A DNA stretch of 34,537 bases from Bartonella tribocorum (GTDB taxonomy: Bacteria; Pseudomonadota; Alphaproteobacteria; Rhizobiales; Rhizobiaceae), in NCBI RefSeq assembly GCF_002778015.1, contig NZ_NJPP01000001.1:229769-264305 (forward strand). Reading direction: 5' to 3'. The notes below the pieces were generated by a model, which was given only the letters and a program-made list of their open reading frames with translations, made no database searches and was not told the origin of the DNA. The first letter of the stretch is position 1, and the number at the start of each line of letters is the position of its first letter. Made by a program: the position numbers and the translations under genes. Shown here piece by piece: positions 25,944-34,237 of this stretch.

Positions 25944-27569
25944 ATGAATTTAAAGAAAAAAATATTAAAAAGGAGCAGCTCTCTTGTTTCTTTTTTTATG
26001 GCACTTGCAGTGGTTGCACAACAGGCTTCAGCAAAAACACCGGCTGATACTCTTGTAATGTCTTGGAATCTCGATGCTATCAGGACCTTTGATCCTGCGC
26101 AAAGCAATGATATTTATTCAACTGAAATTATTTATAATATTTGTGATAATTTGGTCAGTACTTCTTCAGATGATCCAACAAAAATAGTTCCAGCACTAGC
26201 AACCCATTGGGATGTTTCTGGGGATGATCATAGTACGGTGATTACTTTTCATTTGCGCGATGGTTTGAAGTTTAATGATGGTCGATCAGCCAATGGTAAT
26301 GATCTTGTTTGGGCTATGAAGCGGGTTGTCAAATTAAAAATGGCCAATGCGACAACTTTTAATGAATATGGAATTACAGAGCAAAATGTTGATGATACTT
26401 TGCAAGCCCCTGATGAAAAAACAGTGGTGATGAAATTTGATAAGCCTTATCCAGCTAAGCTTCTTCTTAATAATATTGTTGCAACGCGTGTGACAGCTTT
26501 GCTTGATCGTAAGACAATTATGAAGCATGAAAAAGATGGCGATCTGGGAAATCAGTATTTGAAAGCACATGCTGCTTGTGTTGGTCCTTATCAATTAAAA
26601 AGTTGGCGCCCTGGAGAATCTCTTTTATTGCGTGCAAGCGCCCATTATTGGGGAGAAGCACCGAAACTGAAGCAGATTCTCATTCGCCATGTTGCGGAGC
26701 CTGGAACACAACGTTTGTTGTTGCAAAAGAACGATATTGATGTTGCTCGTAATTTGACCCATGAAGATCTCTCAGATCTACAAAAAAAAATAAAGATTAA
26801 AGTTGAAAGGGTGTTGGTGCCAACCATGATGTATTGGGGATTCAACATGACAAATCCCATTTTTGCTAAGGAAAAAGTACGCTTGGCAATGCGCTATCTC
26901 ATAGACTATGAAGGTTTTGGCAAGAAGATTCTCAAAGATATTGGTGTTCCACGGGCAAGTTTTATTCCTCTTGGCAATTTTGGAGCTTTAGATGAAAAAG
27001 AAGGGCAGCCCTTTAAGCTTGATATTCAAAAAGCCAAGCAACTGTTAGCAGAGGCTGGTTATCCAAATGGCTTTGAGGCAAATTTCCTTGTTTCAAATGT
27101 TCCTGCTATTTCAGCTCTTGCTCAGTCTATTCAAGATAGTGCTGTACAGGCAGGGGTGCGTCTTAAAATTGAGCGTTTGGCAGGTACACAATTGTTTTCA
27201 AAGGTGGATGCTCGAGCTTTTGATACAAGTTTTATCGGGTGGAATAGCGGGTCTATGGACCCCCATACCATGGCTTCACGCGTTGTTTATAATCCGGATA
27301 ATCGCTTTGAAGCAAAAAATACAGCCTATCCTAGTTGGAAAAATGGGTATTTTGATGAAGATATGAATAAAAAAGTTGAAGAGGCGTTGTTTCAGAAAGA
27401 TTCAGAAAAACGGGCACAGCTCTATGCTGATTTACAACGTGAATTGATGCGAAAGGGACCTTATGCATTTGTCTATCAACAATATAGTGTTGTCGCTATG
27501 ACACCTAATGTCAAAAAATGGGTGTGGAATAGTACGCCACGTATTTTTTATAATGAAATTGAAAAATAA
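25944..27569 (+). CDS. SBP5: periplasmic ABC substrate-binding protein (family 5)
   Basis: 541 aa, with a signal peptide ending at ASA-KTP. Very close to SBP4 although separated from it by xseA, tag and 1.45 kb. The family blocks FHLRDGLKFNDGRS, ACVGPYQLKSWRPGES, AEPGTQRLLLQKNDIDVARN and AEAGYPNGFEANFL are present. Unique patches: NLTHEDLSDLQKKIKIKVER and VDARAFDTSFIGWNSGSMDP. The ATG follows AAAGGGGAAA. Its leader is unrelated to those of SBP1-SBP4, with no xseA remnant, so it may be regulated differently. It lies 383 bp before SBP6. Confidence 0.9.
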   Translation: MNLKKKILKRSSSLVSFFMALAVVAQQASAKTPADTLVMSWNLDAIRTFDPAQSNDIYSTEIIYNICDNLVSTSSDDPTKIVPALATHWDVSGDDHSTVITFHLRDGLKFNDGRSANGNDLVWAMKRVVKLKMANATTFNEYGITEQNVDDTLQAPDEKTVVMKFDKPYPAKLLLNNIVATRVTALLDRKTIMKHEKDGDLGNQYLKAHAACVGPYQLKSWRPGESLLLRASAHYWGEAPKLKQILIRHVAEPGTQRLLLQKNDIDVARNLTHEDLSDLQKKIKIKVERVLVPTMMYWGFNMTNPIFAKEKVRLAMRYLIDYEGFGKKILKDIGVPRASFIPLGNFGALDEKEGQPFKLDIQKAKQLLAEAGYPNGFEANFLVSNVPAISALAQSIQDSAVQAGVRLKIERLAGTQLFSKVDARAFDTSFIGWNSGSMDPHTMASRVVYNPDNRFEAKNTAYPSWKNGYFDEDMNKKVEEALFQKDSEKRAQLYADLQRELMRKGPYAFVYQQYSVVAMTPNVKKWVWNSTPRIFYNEIEK

Positions 27570-27952
27570 GCGTGTCTTTTCGTATCATCAAAGATAAAAA
27601 GAGCTTGATCATCATTGCATGATGAAAATATTCTCCTAATATAGGAGCTCTTCAGTTTTTTTAAGGAGGATGAAATTGTGGGGTATTGTGCCGTATATGA
27701 TTGAGGTCCTTTATAAGGAGGGAGAAAGAGGGGAAGTTATATTGGGGAGCGTTTTTGTTTATGATTAAAGATTCTCTTCGTCCTAAATAATAAATTGATA
27801 TATGAGAGAATTGCTTTATAGATGCTTAGTTTGATTCAATGAAGTTGAAGTTTAATACTATGCTGTTTAAAAGATAAAAGAGAAAAATCATAATAATTTT
27901 GTATGAAAAGGTAAAAGAATACACAAGAAAGAGATAAAATGGGGAAAAAAGA
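27570..27952. other. Spacer SBP5-SBP6
   Basis: No gene. A small hairpin CTCCTA-ATA-TAGGAG lies at 27633-27647, with a T-run nine bases further on (27656-27662), a weak candidate terminator for SBP5. The rest is AT-rich and should contain the SBP6/dppBCDF promoter. Confidence 0.45.
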
Positions 27953-29554
27953 ATGTTGAAAAGAATTTGTGTTTTATTAAGCACAATGGGGTTTTTAAAC
28001 GGGGCTATCGTATCAGCATTCAGTGCTTCATCTAAAGATATATTGGTGATGGCATGGAATATCGATTCAATGAGCGGTTTTGATCCAGCGCAAACCGTTG
28101 AGGTTGTGACAAGTGAGTTATTGACAAATATTTGCAGCGCGCTCGTGCAATATGATGAGCATGATCCTACAAAAATTCGTCCTGCTATGGCACAATCTTG
28201 GGATGTTTTAGATAATGGTAAAAGAATAGTTTTTCATCTTCGTGATGATTTAAAGTTTGATGATGGAAGAACAGCAACGGCGCAAGATCTCGTATGGTCG
28301 ATGCAGCGGATTATTAAATTAGGTTTGAGCTATGCTCAATCTTTAATGGATTATGGGTTTACCAAAGATAATGTTGAAGCAAATGTTCAGGCTCTTGATG
28401 ATAAGACTTTACAATTAAAATTAGATAAGCCCTATCCTATTCAGCTCGTATTGACCGTTATTGGACAATCTTATGCTTCTGCTTTGCTTGATCGCAAAAC
28501 AATTGAAACGCACAGTATCAACGGTGATGTGGGAAATAAGTATTTAGCAACACATTCGGCTTGTGTTGGACCTTATAAATTGGCAAGTTGGTCTCCAGGG
28601 GATAAAGTTGTGTTAGAGGCTACACAGCATTATTGGGGGGATGTGCCTAAAATTAAGCAGATTGTTGTGCGGCATGTGGCGGATTCATCAAGCCAAAGAC
28701 TTCTTTTGGAAAAAGGTGATGTGGATATAGCACGGGATCTTTCCTCAGAGGATATTTTAGATCTTGAAAAAAAAGGCGGTCCGGTCAAAATTGGTCGTGT
28801 TTTGCGCCCACAAATTATTTATCTATCGTTAAACAATAAGAATGCAGTTTTTGCGAACGAAAAGGTCAGATTGGCACTTCGTTATTTGGTTGATTATGAA
28901 GGTCTTGGAAAAACTATTTTGAAGGGAATTGCCATTCCTCGGGCAACTTATATGTCTTTGGGTGTTCCGGGCGCTTTGGATGAAAAAGAAGGTCTGCCTT
29001 TTAAGTTAGATTTGAAAAAAGCAAAACAGTTAATTACTGAAGCTGGTTATCCGAACGGTTTTAAAGCTAATCTTCTCGTTGGAAGTCTTAGTTATATGTC
29101 GTCTGTTGCGCAGTCTATTCAAGCGAATGCACGCAAAATTGGTATTGAGCTTACAATTGAAAAAATGGCGCAAAATCAATTGTTGAGTCGTGTGCGGGGT
29201 GGAAATTATGATACTGCACTTATGGGGTGGGGAAGTGCTGATCCTGATGGACACCCTGCTTCATTGAATCATGTATATAATCCTGATCCAACATTTACGA
29301 AAAAGCATAATATGTATTTGGCTTGGCGCGCTGGATATTATGATGAAAATATTAATAAAATGGTGATGGATGCTTTGTTTGAGCAAGACCCTAATAAGCG
29401 CATTATGCAATATCGTACTTTACAGCATTATGTGCTAGAGCATGGTCCTATGGTTTATTTATTTCAGACATATTATACCGTTGGTATGGGACCTGATGTC
29501 AAAAAATGGGTTTGGAATAGTTACAGACTTTACTACAATAAAGCAGAAAAATAA
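27953..29554 (+). CDS. dppA: SBP6: DppA-type substrate-binding protein next to dppBCDF
   Basis: 533 aa; a clearly diverged member of the same family. Signal peptide is shorter and different (MLKRICVLLSTMGFLNGAIVSA). Shared blocks: VMAWNIDSMSGFDPAQ, FHLRDDLKFDDGRT, ACVGPYKLASWSPGD, EAGYPNGFKANLL and the ending VKKWVWNS. The ligand-side patch VRGGNYDTALMGWGSADPDG differs strongly from SBP1-5 and is closer to the GW..DPD pattern of classical dipeptide-binding proteins. GGGGA lies about 10 bases before the ATG. Being 110 bp upstream of dppB, it is the most likely original receptor of this transporter; dppA symbol is by family and position. Confidence 0.88.
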   Translation: MLKRICVLLSTMGFLNGAIVSAFSASSKDILVMAWNIDSMSGFDPAQTVEVVTSELLTNICSALVQYDEHDPTKIRPAMAQSWDVLDNGKRIVFHLRDDLKFDDGRTATAQDLVWSMQRIIKLGLSYAQSLMDYGFTKDNVEANVQALDDKTLQLKLDKPYPIQLVLTVIGQSYASALLDRKTIETHSINGDVGNKYLATHSACVGPYKLASWSPGDKVVLEATQHYWGDVPKIKQIVVRHVADSSSQRLLLEKGDVDIARDLSSEDILDLEKKGGPVKIGRVLRPQIIYLSLNNKNAVFANEKVRLALRYLVDYEGLGKTILKGIAIPRATYMSLGVPGALDEKEGLPFKLDLKKAKQLITEAGYPNGFKANLLVGSLSYMSSVAQSIQANARKIGIELTIEKMAQNQLLSRVRGGNYDTALMGWGSADPDGHPASLNHVYNPDPTFTKKHNMYLAWRAGYYDENINKMVMDALFEQDPNKRIMQYRTLQHYVLEHGPMVYLFQTYYTVGMGPDVKKWVWNSYRLYYNKAEK

Positions 29555-29664
29555 AAAGAAGCATGTTATAGAGAAAGCTTGCAGAACACGCTTAATAAGG
29601 GGTTGTTTTATTCTATAAAAAGGTGTTTGCTTTATGTTTTATCGCTACAGAGGGGATTTTTATA

Positions 29665-30738
29665 ATGGTTTTGCCACTTTCAGAGACTGAGAGAGCTGTA
29701 TCAGAAAAGCAGAAAAAATTATTTGTATGGGATTTTTTGTCCAAGGGATTAAAACTTCTTATTTCGGTTTTTATTACATTGCTTGGGTTGGTGACGATTA
29801 CTTTTTTTCTTGGTCATCTTCTTCCTCTTGATCCTGTTCTATCTATTCTTGGTGATAATATCAGTCAGGAAGCTTATGATGCCATGTATCATAAGCTGGG
29901 TCTTGATAAGCCGTTGATTGTTCAATATTGGAAGTATCTTCATAATGTATTTTTATTTGACTTTGGAGATGCTTTAACTTCTGGGCGTCCTGTTTTAGCT
30001 GATATTATGCGCGTATTTCCTGCAACATTAGAGCTTGCAACTGTTGCTATTGTTATTGGCACAACTCTTGGAATTCCCTTTGGTGTTTTTGCAGCAATGT
30101 ATCGCGATTCATTTATTGATTATGTTGTCCGTGTTTTTACACTCTTGAGTTATTCTACGCCGACATTTTGGCTTGGGCTCATGGCGTTGTTGATATTTTA
30201 CGCTAAGCTTGGCTGGGTTGGTGGTCCAGGGCGACTTGATTTTCTTTATGAATATTCTTTTGAACCCAAAACAGGATTTTTTCTTTGGGATACCGCAAGC
30301 CAAGGACAATGGGAGGCTTTTGGGAATGCCTTTAGTCACATTATTATGCCTGCTTTGATCCTCGCTTTCGGGGCTATGGCTTATATTAGTCGTATGACCC
30401 GTGGGTTTATGATTGAACAACTCAATCAGGAATATATCATTACTGCGCGTGTAAAGGGGTTATCGTGGGCGCGAACCGTTTGGGGGCATGCCTTTCGGAA
30501 TGCTGCTGTTCAAGTTATTACCGTTGTTGCACTTTCTTATGCTTTTTTATTAGAAGGAGCTGTTTTGACGGAGACGGTTTTTGCTTGGCCTGGTTTTGGA
30601 CATTATTTGACAAATGCTCTTCTCGCTGGAGATATGAATGCAGTTGTAGGATGTACTTTACTTGTAGGATTTATCTTTGTCGCTATTAATTTATTTTCTG
30701 ATTTGCTTTATCGCATTTTTGATCCAAGGACACGTTGA
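29665..30738 (+). CDS. dppB: Dipeptide/oligopeptide ABC transporter permease DppB
   Basis: 357 aa from the ATG at 29665, which has GAGGGG about 9 bases upstream; a GTG at 29623 in frame adds 14 residues and is less likely. A family permease with about six TM helices. N-terminal helix LLISVFITLLGLVTITFFLGHLLPLDP and the GLDKPLIVQYWKYL loop are typical of DppB/OppB. The cytoplasmic EAA loop is VKGLSWARTVWGHAFRNAA, where the ATPases dock. It forms the channel with DppC. Start of the dppBCDF block, whose genes overlap or nearly touch. Confidence 0.93.
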   Translation: MVLPLSETERAVSEKQKKLFVWDFLSKGLKLLISVFITLLGLVTITFFLGHLLPLDPVLSILGDNISQEAYDAMYHKLGLDKPLIVQYWKYLHNVFLFDFGDALTSGRPVLADIMRVFPATLELATVAIVIGTTLGIPFGVFAAMYRDSFIDYVVRVFTLLSYSTPTFWLGLMALLIFYAKLGWVGGPGRLDFLYEYSFEPKTGFFLWDTASQGQWEAFGNAFSHIIMPALILAFGAMAYISRMTRGFMIEQLNQEYIITARVKGLSWARTVWGHAFRNAAVQVITVVALSYAFLLEGAVLTETVFAWPGFGHYLTNALLAGDMNAVVGCTLLVGFIFVAINLFSDLLYRIFDPRTR

Positions 30739-30740
30739 AT

Positions 30741-31670
30741 ATGACAGTCAATAATCATTATAAATCACAATCATCATCTTCTTTGGGCAGTTGGTTAAAC
30801 GACCCTGTTCCACAGTCCATAATTCAAGCGAATATACAAAAAATTTATCAAGCACTGATTAAGTTTTTTCATAATTTTTCGGCTGTATTCGGCTTGCTTA
30901 TTATTTGTATTATTATCATATGTGCACTTTTTGCTCCTTGGATTGCAACGCACGATTTTCTTAGCAATGATCTGGGAAATCGGTTGCAGCCTCCCTCTAT
31001 GGAACATTATTTTGGGACAGATGAATTAGGACGTGACATTTTTAGTCGTCTTGTTTTTGGTTCTCGTATTACGCTTTATGTTGTCTTTCTCACAACAATT
31101 ATTGTCGGTCCAATAGGGCTTATTGTGGGGACTGTATCTGGTTATATGGGGGGATGGGTTGATACTGTTCTTATGCGTATTGTCGATATTTTTCTTGCTT
31201 TTCCAGGTTTGATTTTAGCTCTTGCATTTTCAGCTGCATTGGGACCAGGGATTGAAAATGCTTCTATTGCAATTTCAATTGCGGCATGGCCGCCAATCGC
31301 ACGTTTAGCACGCGCTGAGACTTTGACAATACGTTCTTCTGATTATGTTTCTGTCGTTCGCTTGCAGGGGGCTTCTGCTTGGCGGATTATTTTGTTTCAT
31401 GTTGCGCCCATGTGTATTCCTTCAGTGATTGTACGATTAACTTTAGATATGTCTGGAATTATTTTAACAGCTGCTGGTCTTGGATTTTTGGGGTTGGGAG
31501 CACAACTTCCAAGTCCTGAATGGGGGGCAATGCTTTCATCAGGGCGGGAATTTATGATGACAAATTGGTGGTTGGCAGCAATACCAGGCTGTGCAATATT
31601 ATTTGCGAGCCTTGCTTTCAACCTTTTAGGTGATGGTCTTCGTGATGTATTGGATCCACGTAATGGGTAA
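30741..31670 (+). CDS. dppC: Dipeptide/oligopeptide ABC transporter permease DppC
   Basis: 309 aa from the ATG 2 bp after the dppB stop. Typical DppC/OppC features: a long cytoplasmic N-terminus, the first helix VFGLLIICIIIICALFAPWI, the periplasmic GTDELGRDIFSRLVFGSR motif, and the EAA loop LQGASAWRIILFHVAPMC, then AAGLGFLGLGAQLPSPEWG. Partner of DppB. Confidence 0.94.
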   Translation: MTVNNHYKSQSSSSLGSWLNDPVPQSIIQANIQKIYQALIKFFHNFSAVFGLLIICIIIICALFAPWIATHDFLSNDLGNRLQPPSMEHYFGTDELGRDIFSRLVFGSRITLYVVFLTTIIVGPIGLIVGTVSGYMGGWVDTVLMRIVDIFLAFPGLILALAFSAALGPGIENASIAISIAAWPPIARLARAETLTIRSSDYVSVVRLQGASAWRIILFHVAPMCIPSVIVRLTLDMSGIILTAAGLGFLGLGAQLPSPEWGAMLSSGREFMMTNWWLAAIPGCAILFASLAFNLLGDGLRDVLDPRNG

Positions 31671-32538
31671 TAAATTATTAGAAGTAGAAAATTTACGTAT
31701 TTCTTTTCCTACAACGCGCGGCATTTCAGAAGTTGTGCGCGGCGTTAGCTTTTCTATCGGAAAAGAAAAAGTTGGCATTGTTGGTGAATCCGGATCTGGA
31801 AAGTCGATGACTGGGCGCGCAATACTCAAGTTGAGCCCAAAAGCAGCCATTGTTAAAGCTAAAAAAATGCGCTTTGAAGATGTTGATTTATTGACGGCAA
31901 GTGAATCTCAGATGCGAAAAATCCGAGGGAAGCGTATTTCAATGATTTTACAGGACCCCAAATATTCGCTTAATCCACTCATACGGATTGGGGAGCAGAT
32001 TATGGAGGCTTATCGTATTCATTACCGTGTTTCAAAAGCTGAAGCGCGGGAACGCACCATATCTATGTTAGAATCTGTTCATATTCGTGATCCTGAACAT
32101 GTAATGCGTCTCTTTCCTCATGAAATATCTGGAGGAATGGGGCAGCGTGTGATGATTGCAATGATGCTTATTCCAAAACCTGATTTAATTATTGCCGATG
32201 AACCCACATCTGCACTTGATATTACGGTTAGACGACAAGTTTTATCCGTACTAGATGAACTTGTGACAAAGTCTGGAACGGGGCTTATTTTCATTAGTCA
32301 TGATTTGAATATGATTGCTGATTTTTGTGATCGGATTTTGGTGATGTATGCGGGCCGCGTTTTAGAAGAGTTGTCTGCTTCTAATTTGTCTCATGCTTGT
32401 CATCCTTATACGAAAGCTTTACTCGCGAGTTTACCACGACTTGATAATCCTGTGGATGTTTTGGCTGTTCCTGAGCGTGATCCTGATTGGTTACATAATC
32501 CTACGATTGTTAATGGTGTTGAGGAGGTTTCTCCATGA
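31663..32538 (+). CDS. dppD: Dipeptide/oligopeptide ABC transporter ATPase DppD
   Basis: 291 aa from the ATG at 31663, which overlaps the dppC stop by 8 bp; an earlier in-frame ATG at 31630 lies inside dppC and is not family-like. Walker A GESGSGKS (residues 41-48), Q-loop LQDPKYSLNP, ABC signature SGGMGQR (156-162), Walker B LIIADEP (175-181) and switch His in FISHDL. The HPYTKALLASLP segment near the C-terminus is typical of the Opp/Dpp ATPase subfamily. Energises transport with DppF. Confidence 0.93.
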   Translation: MGNKLLEVENLRISFPTTRGISEVVRGVSFSIGKEKVGIVGESGSGKSMTGRAILKLSPKAAIVKAKKMRFEDVDLLTASESQMRKIRGKRISMILQDPKYSLNPLIRIGEQIMEAYRIHYRVSKAEARERTISMLESVHIRDPEHVMRLFPHEISGGMGQRVMIAMMLIPKPDLIIADEPTSALDITVRRQVLSVLDELVTKSGTGLIFISHDLNMIADFCDRILVMYAGRVLEELSASNLSHACHPYTKALLASLPRLDNPVDVLAVPERDPDWLHNPTIVNGVEEVSP

Positions 32539-33317
32539 CAAATTGCGAGAATATTATTGATGTTTCTAATTTATCTGTGACTTTTGGGCATAGGCATAAG
32601 GCCGTAACAGTTGTTAAAAATGTTAATTTTCATATTAAGCGTGGTGAAGCTTATGGTCTGATTGGTGAATCCGGATGTGGAAAATCAACGATCTTGAATA
32701 CATTGGTGGGGCTTATTCCAGAATATAGTGGAGAGTTCTTTTTTGCTGGAGAAGAAGTCGCAAAAAAAAGAAGTAAGGGCTTTTTGCGCTGTATTCAAAT
32801 GGTTTTTCAAGATCCTTATGCTTCGCTGCATCCAAGAAAAATGGTCCATACGGTTCTTTCGGAATCGCTCAAAATCCATGGCATGGATAATCAAAGAGAG
32901 CGGGTGGAGGATGCTTTGGATTCTGTTGGTTTAAATTCTTCATTTCTTTATCGTTATCCTCATGAGTTGTCTGGAGGACAGCGTCAGCGTATTGCTCTTG
33001 CTCGTGCGTTGATTATTGAGCCTGAGGTTTTGTTGCTTGATGAGCCCACATCTGCATTGGATGTGTCGGTACAGGCTGAAATTTTAAACTTGTTGAAATC
33101 CTTACGAGAAGAAAAAAAGCTTACTTATTTGATGGTATCCCATGATCTTGCTGTTGTTGCACATATTTGTGAACGTGTTGGAATTATGCATAAAGGGATT
33201 ATTCTTGAAGAGCTTAGCAATGATGAATTGCGTAACCTCCATGCGCAATATGATTATACAAAGGAGTTTTTTGAAGCCAGTATTGAGCCTATTGTCCATA
33301 GAGAGCAAAGAGCGTGA
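32535..33317 (+). CDS. dppF: Dipeptide/oligopeptide ABC transporter ATPase DppF
   Basis: 260 aa, overlapping dppD by ATGA. Walker A GESGCGKS (residues 44-51), Q-loop FQDPYASLHP, signature LSGGQRQR (145-152), Walker B VLLLDEP (165-171), and switch His in VSHDL. It is at the short end of the DppF range, ending soon after the ATPase core. Last gene of the transporter block. Confidence 0.93.
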   Translation: MTNCENIIDVSNLSVTFGHRHKAVTVVKNVNFHIKRGEAYGLIGESGCGKSTILNTLVGLIPEYSGEFFFAGEEVAKKRSKGFLRCIQMVFQDPYASLHPRKMVHTVLSESLKIHGMDNQRERVEDALDSVGLNSSFLYRYPHELSGGQRQRIALARALIIEPEVLLLDEPTSALDVSVQAEILNLLKSLREEKKLTYLMVSHDLAVVAHICERVGIMHKGIILEELSNDELRNLHAQYDYTKEFFEASIEPIVHREQRA

Positions 33318-33824
33318 TCGATTTTACAGAAGAAAAAATGAAATTTTTCTGTTTTAGGTTTCTAGAAGTATTTTGCATTCTTTTAGAAACAGAGAGCTTT
33401 GATATTTTTTATAGTATAAAATGTTAGCCAGTATAATTTACTAGGAGAGATTTTAACTGTAATATTTTTTATTAGGTCTATGCGTTATGCAGCTGTTTAA
33501 TAAAAATACAGTATTTATCTGATATTATTGCATTATTTTTTGGATTATAAGTTTTTGAGCATTATTTATTAGAATAACGGTTTAGTAGATAAAGATTGCT
33601 GTATTTCTTAAAAAATTCTGATTACTTTATAGTGTAGGTTCTTTTATTGTCTTTAATCTTTGTTATAATTTTAAATTCTTATTGACCATAAAATTCTTTG
33701 AAGAAGAAGCTGTTGCGAGAATTTTTTAATAAATAAGGTGTTTTTTCTAGGAGTTTTGCTTATCACTTGGAGATAAAGCGCTTTGCGACGTTTTTGTTTA
33801 TGAGAGATAAATACCATTCAATAT
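33318..33824. other. Intergenic region after dppF
   Basis: About 500 bp, very AT-rich, no gene. A hairpin with arms TTTCTAGAAG (33359-33368) and CTTTTAGAAA (33380-33389) lies about 40 bp after dppF; it lacks an immediate U-run, so termination there is only possible. Confidence 0.5.
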
Positions 33825-34064
33825 CTAAGATAGCGTAAGGGCTGATTTCTCATAATCACTGAATTTAGTCTCATCCTTAAGCATAATCACCCGCTCTGGT
33901 GCATAATTCTCATTCTTTTGCGCAAAGGCTGCCACACGCTCTTCACGCCCCAATTCCAGAAAATTGGCAACCCCTTCTACAGCTGCCTTTGCAGGGTTAT
34001 AACGAGAGCACTTTTCTGCCTTGTGTACGAGAAGCTCCTTCAATCTGGTATGCTTCAAAAACAA
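33825..34064 (-). pseudogene. Unidentified gene remnant, 79 codons
   Basis: The last 60 codons read like ordinary protein (NPAKAAVEGVANFLELGREE, then AAFAQKNENYAPERVIMLKD) and use codons unlike the AT-rich spacer. The protein-like reading seems to continue upstream in another frame (FEAYQIEGASRTQGRKVLS, about 34018-34070), so the apparent start at 34064 may be an artefact of a frameshift. I do not recognise the family. Confidence 0.4.
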
Positions 34065-34164
34065 TATCTAGCCTTGTAAATCAATAAATCTTGATGGAGA
34101 TGATGCTGTGGGATAATCAACGAAAGCTATTCGAACGATCTTTTTATGAAAGAGTGTCAAGAAT

Positions 34165-34195
34165 AAAAAAGGCAGCCTATTGTACTGCCTTTTTG
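34165..34195. terminator. Bidirectional intrinsic terminator
   Basis: Perfect stem AAAAAGGCAG / CTGCCTTTTT (34166-34175 and 34185-34194) with a 9-base loop. On the minus strand it ends in a U-run downstream of the autotransporter gene. Confidence 0.85.
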
Positions 34196-34215
34196 TTAAA
34201 TTGAATAGAATGAAT

Positions 34216-34233
34216 AGGCTGTTTTTACAGCCT
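34216..34233. repeat. Short perfect hairpin after the autotransporter stop
   Basis: AGGCTGT-TTTT-ACAGCCT, 5 bases past the expected autotransporter stop on the minus strand. Probably part of the 3' end structure together with the terminator at 34165-34195. Confidence 0.6.
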
Positions 34234-34237
34234 TGCT

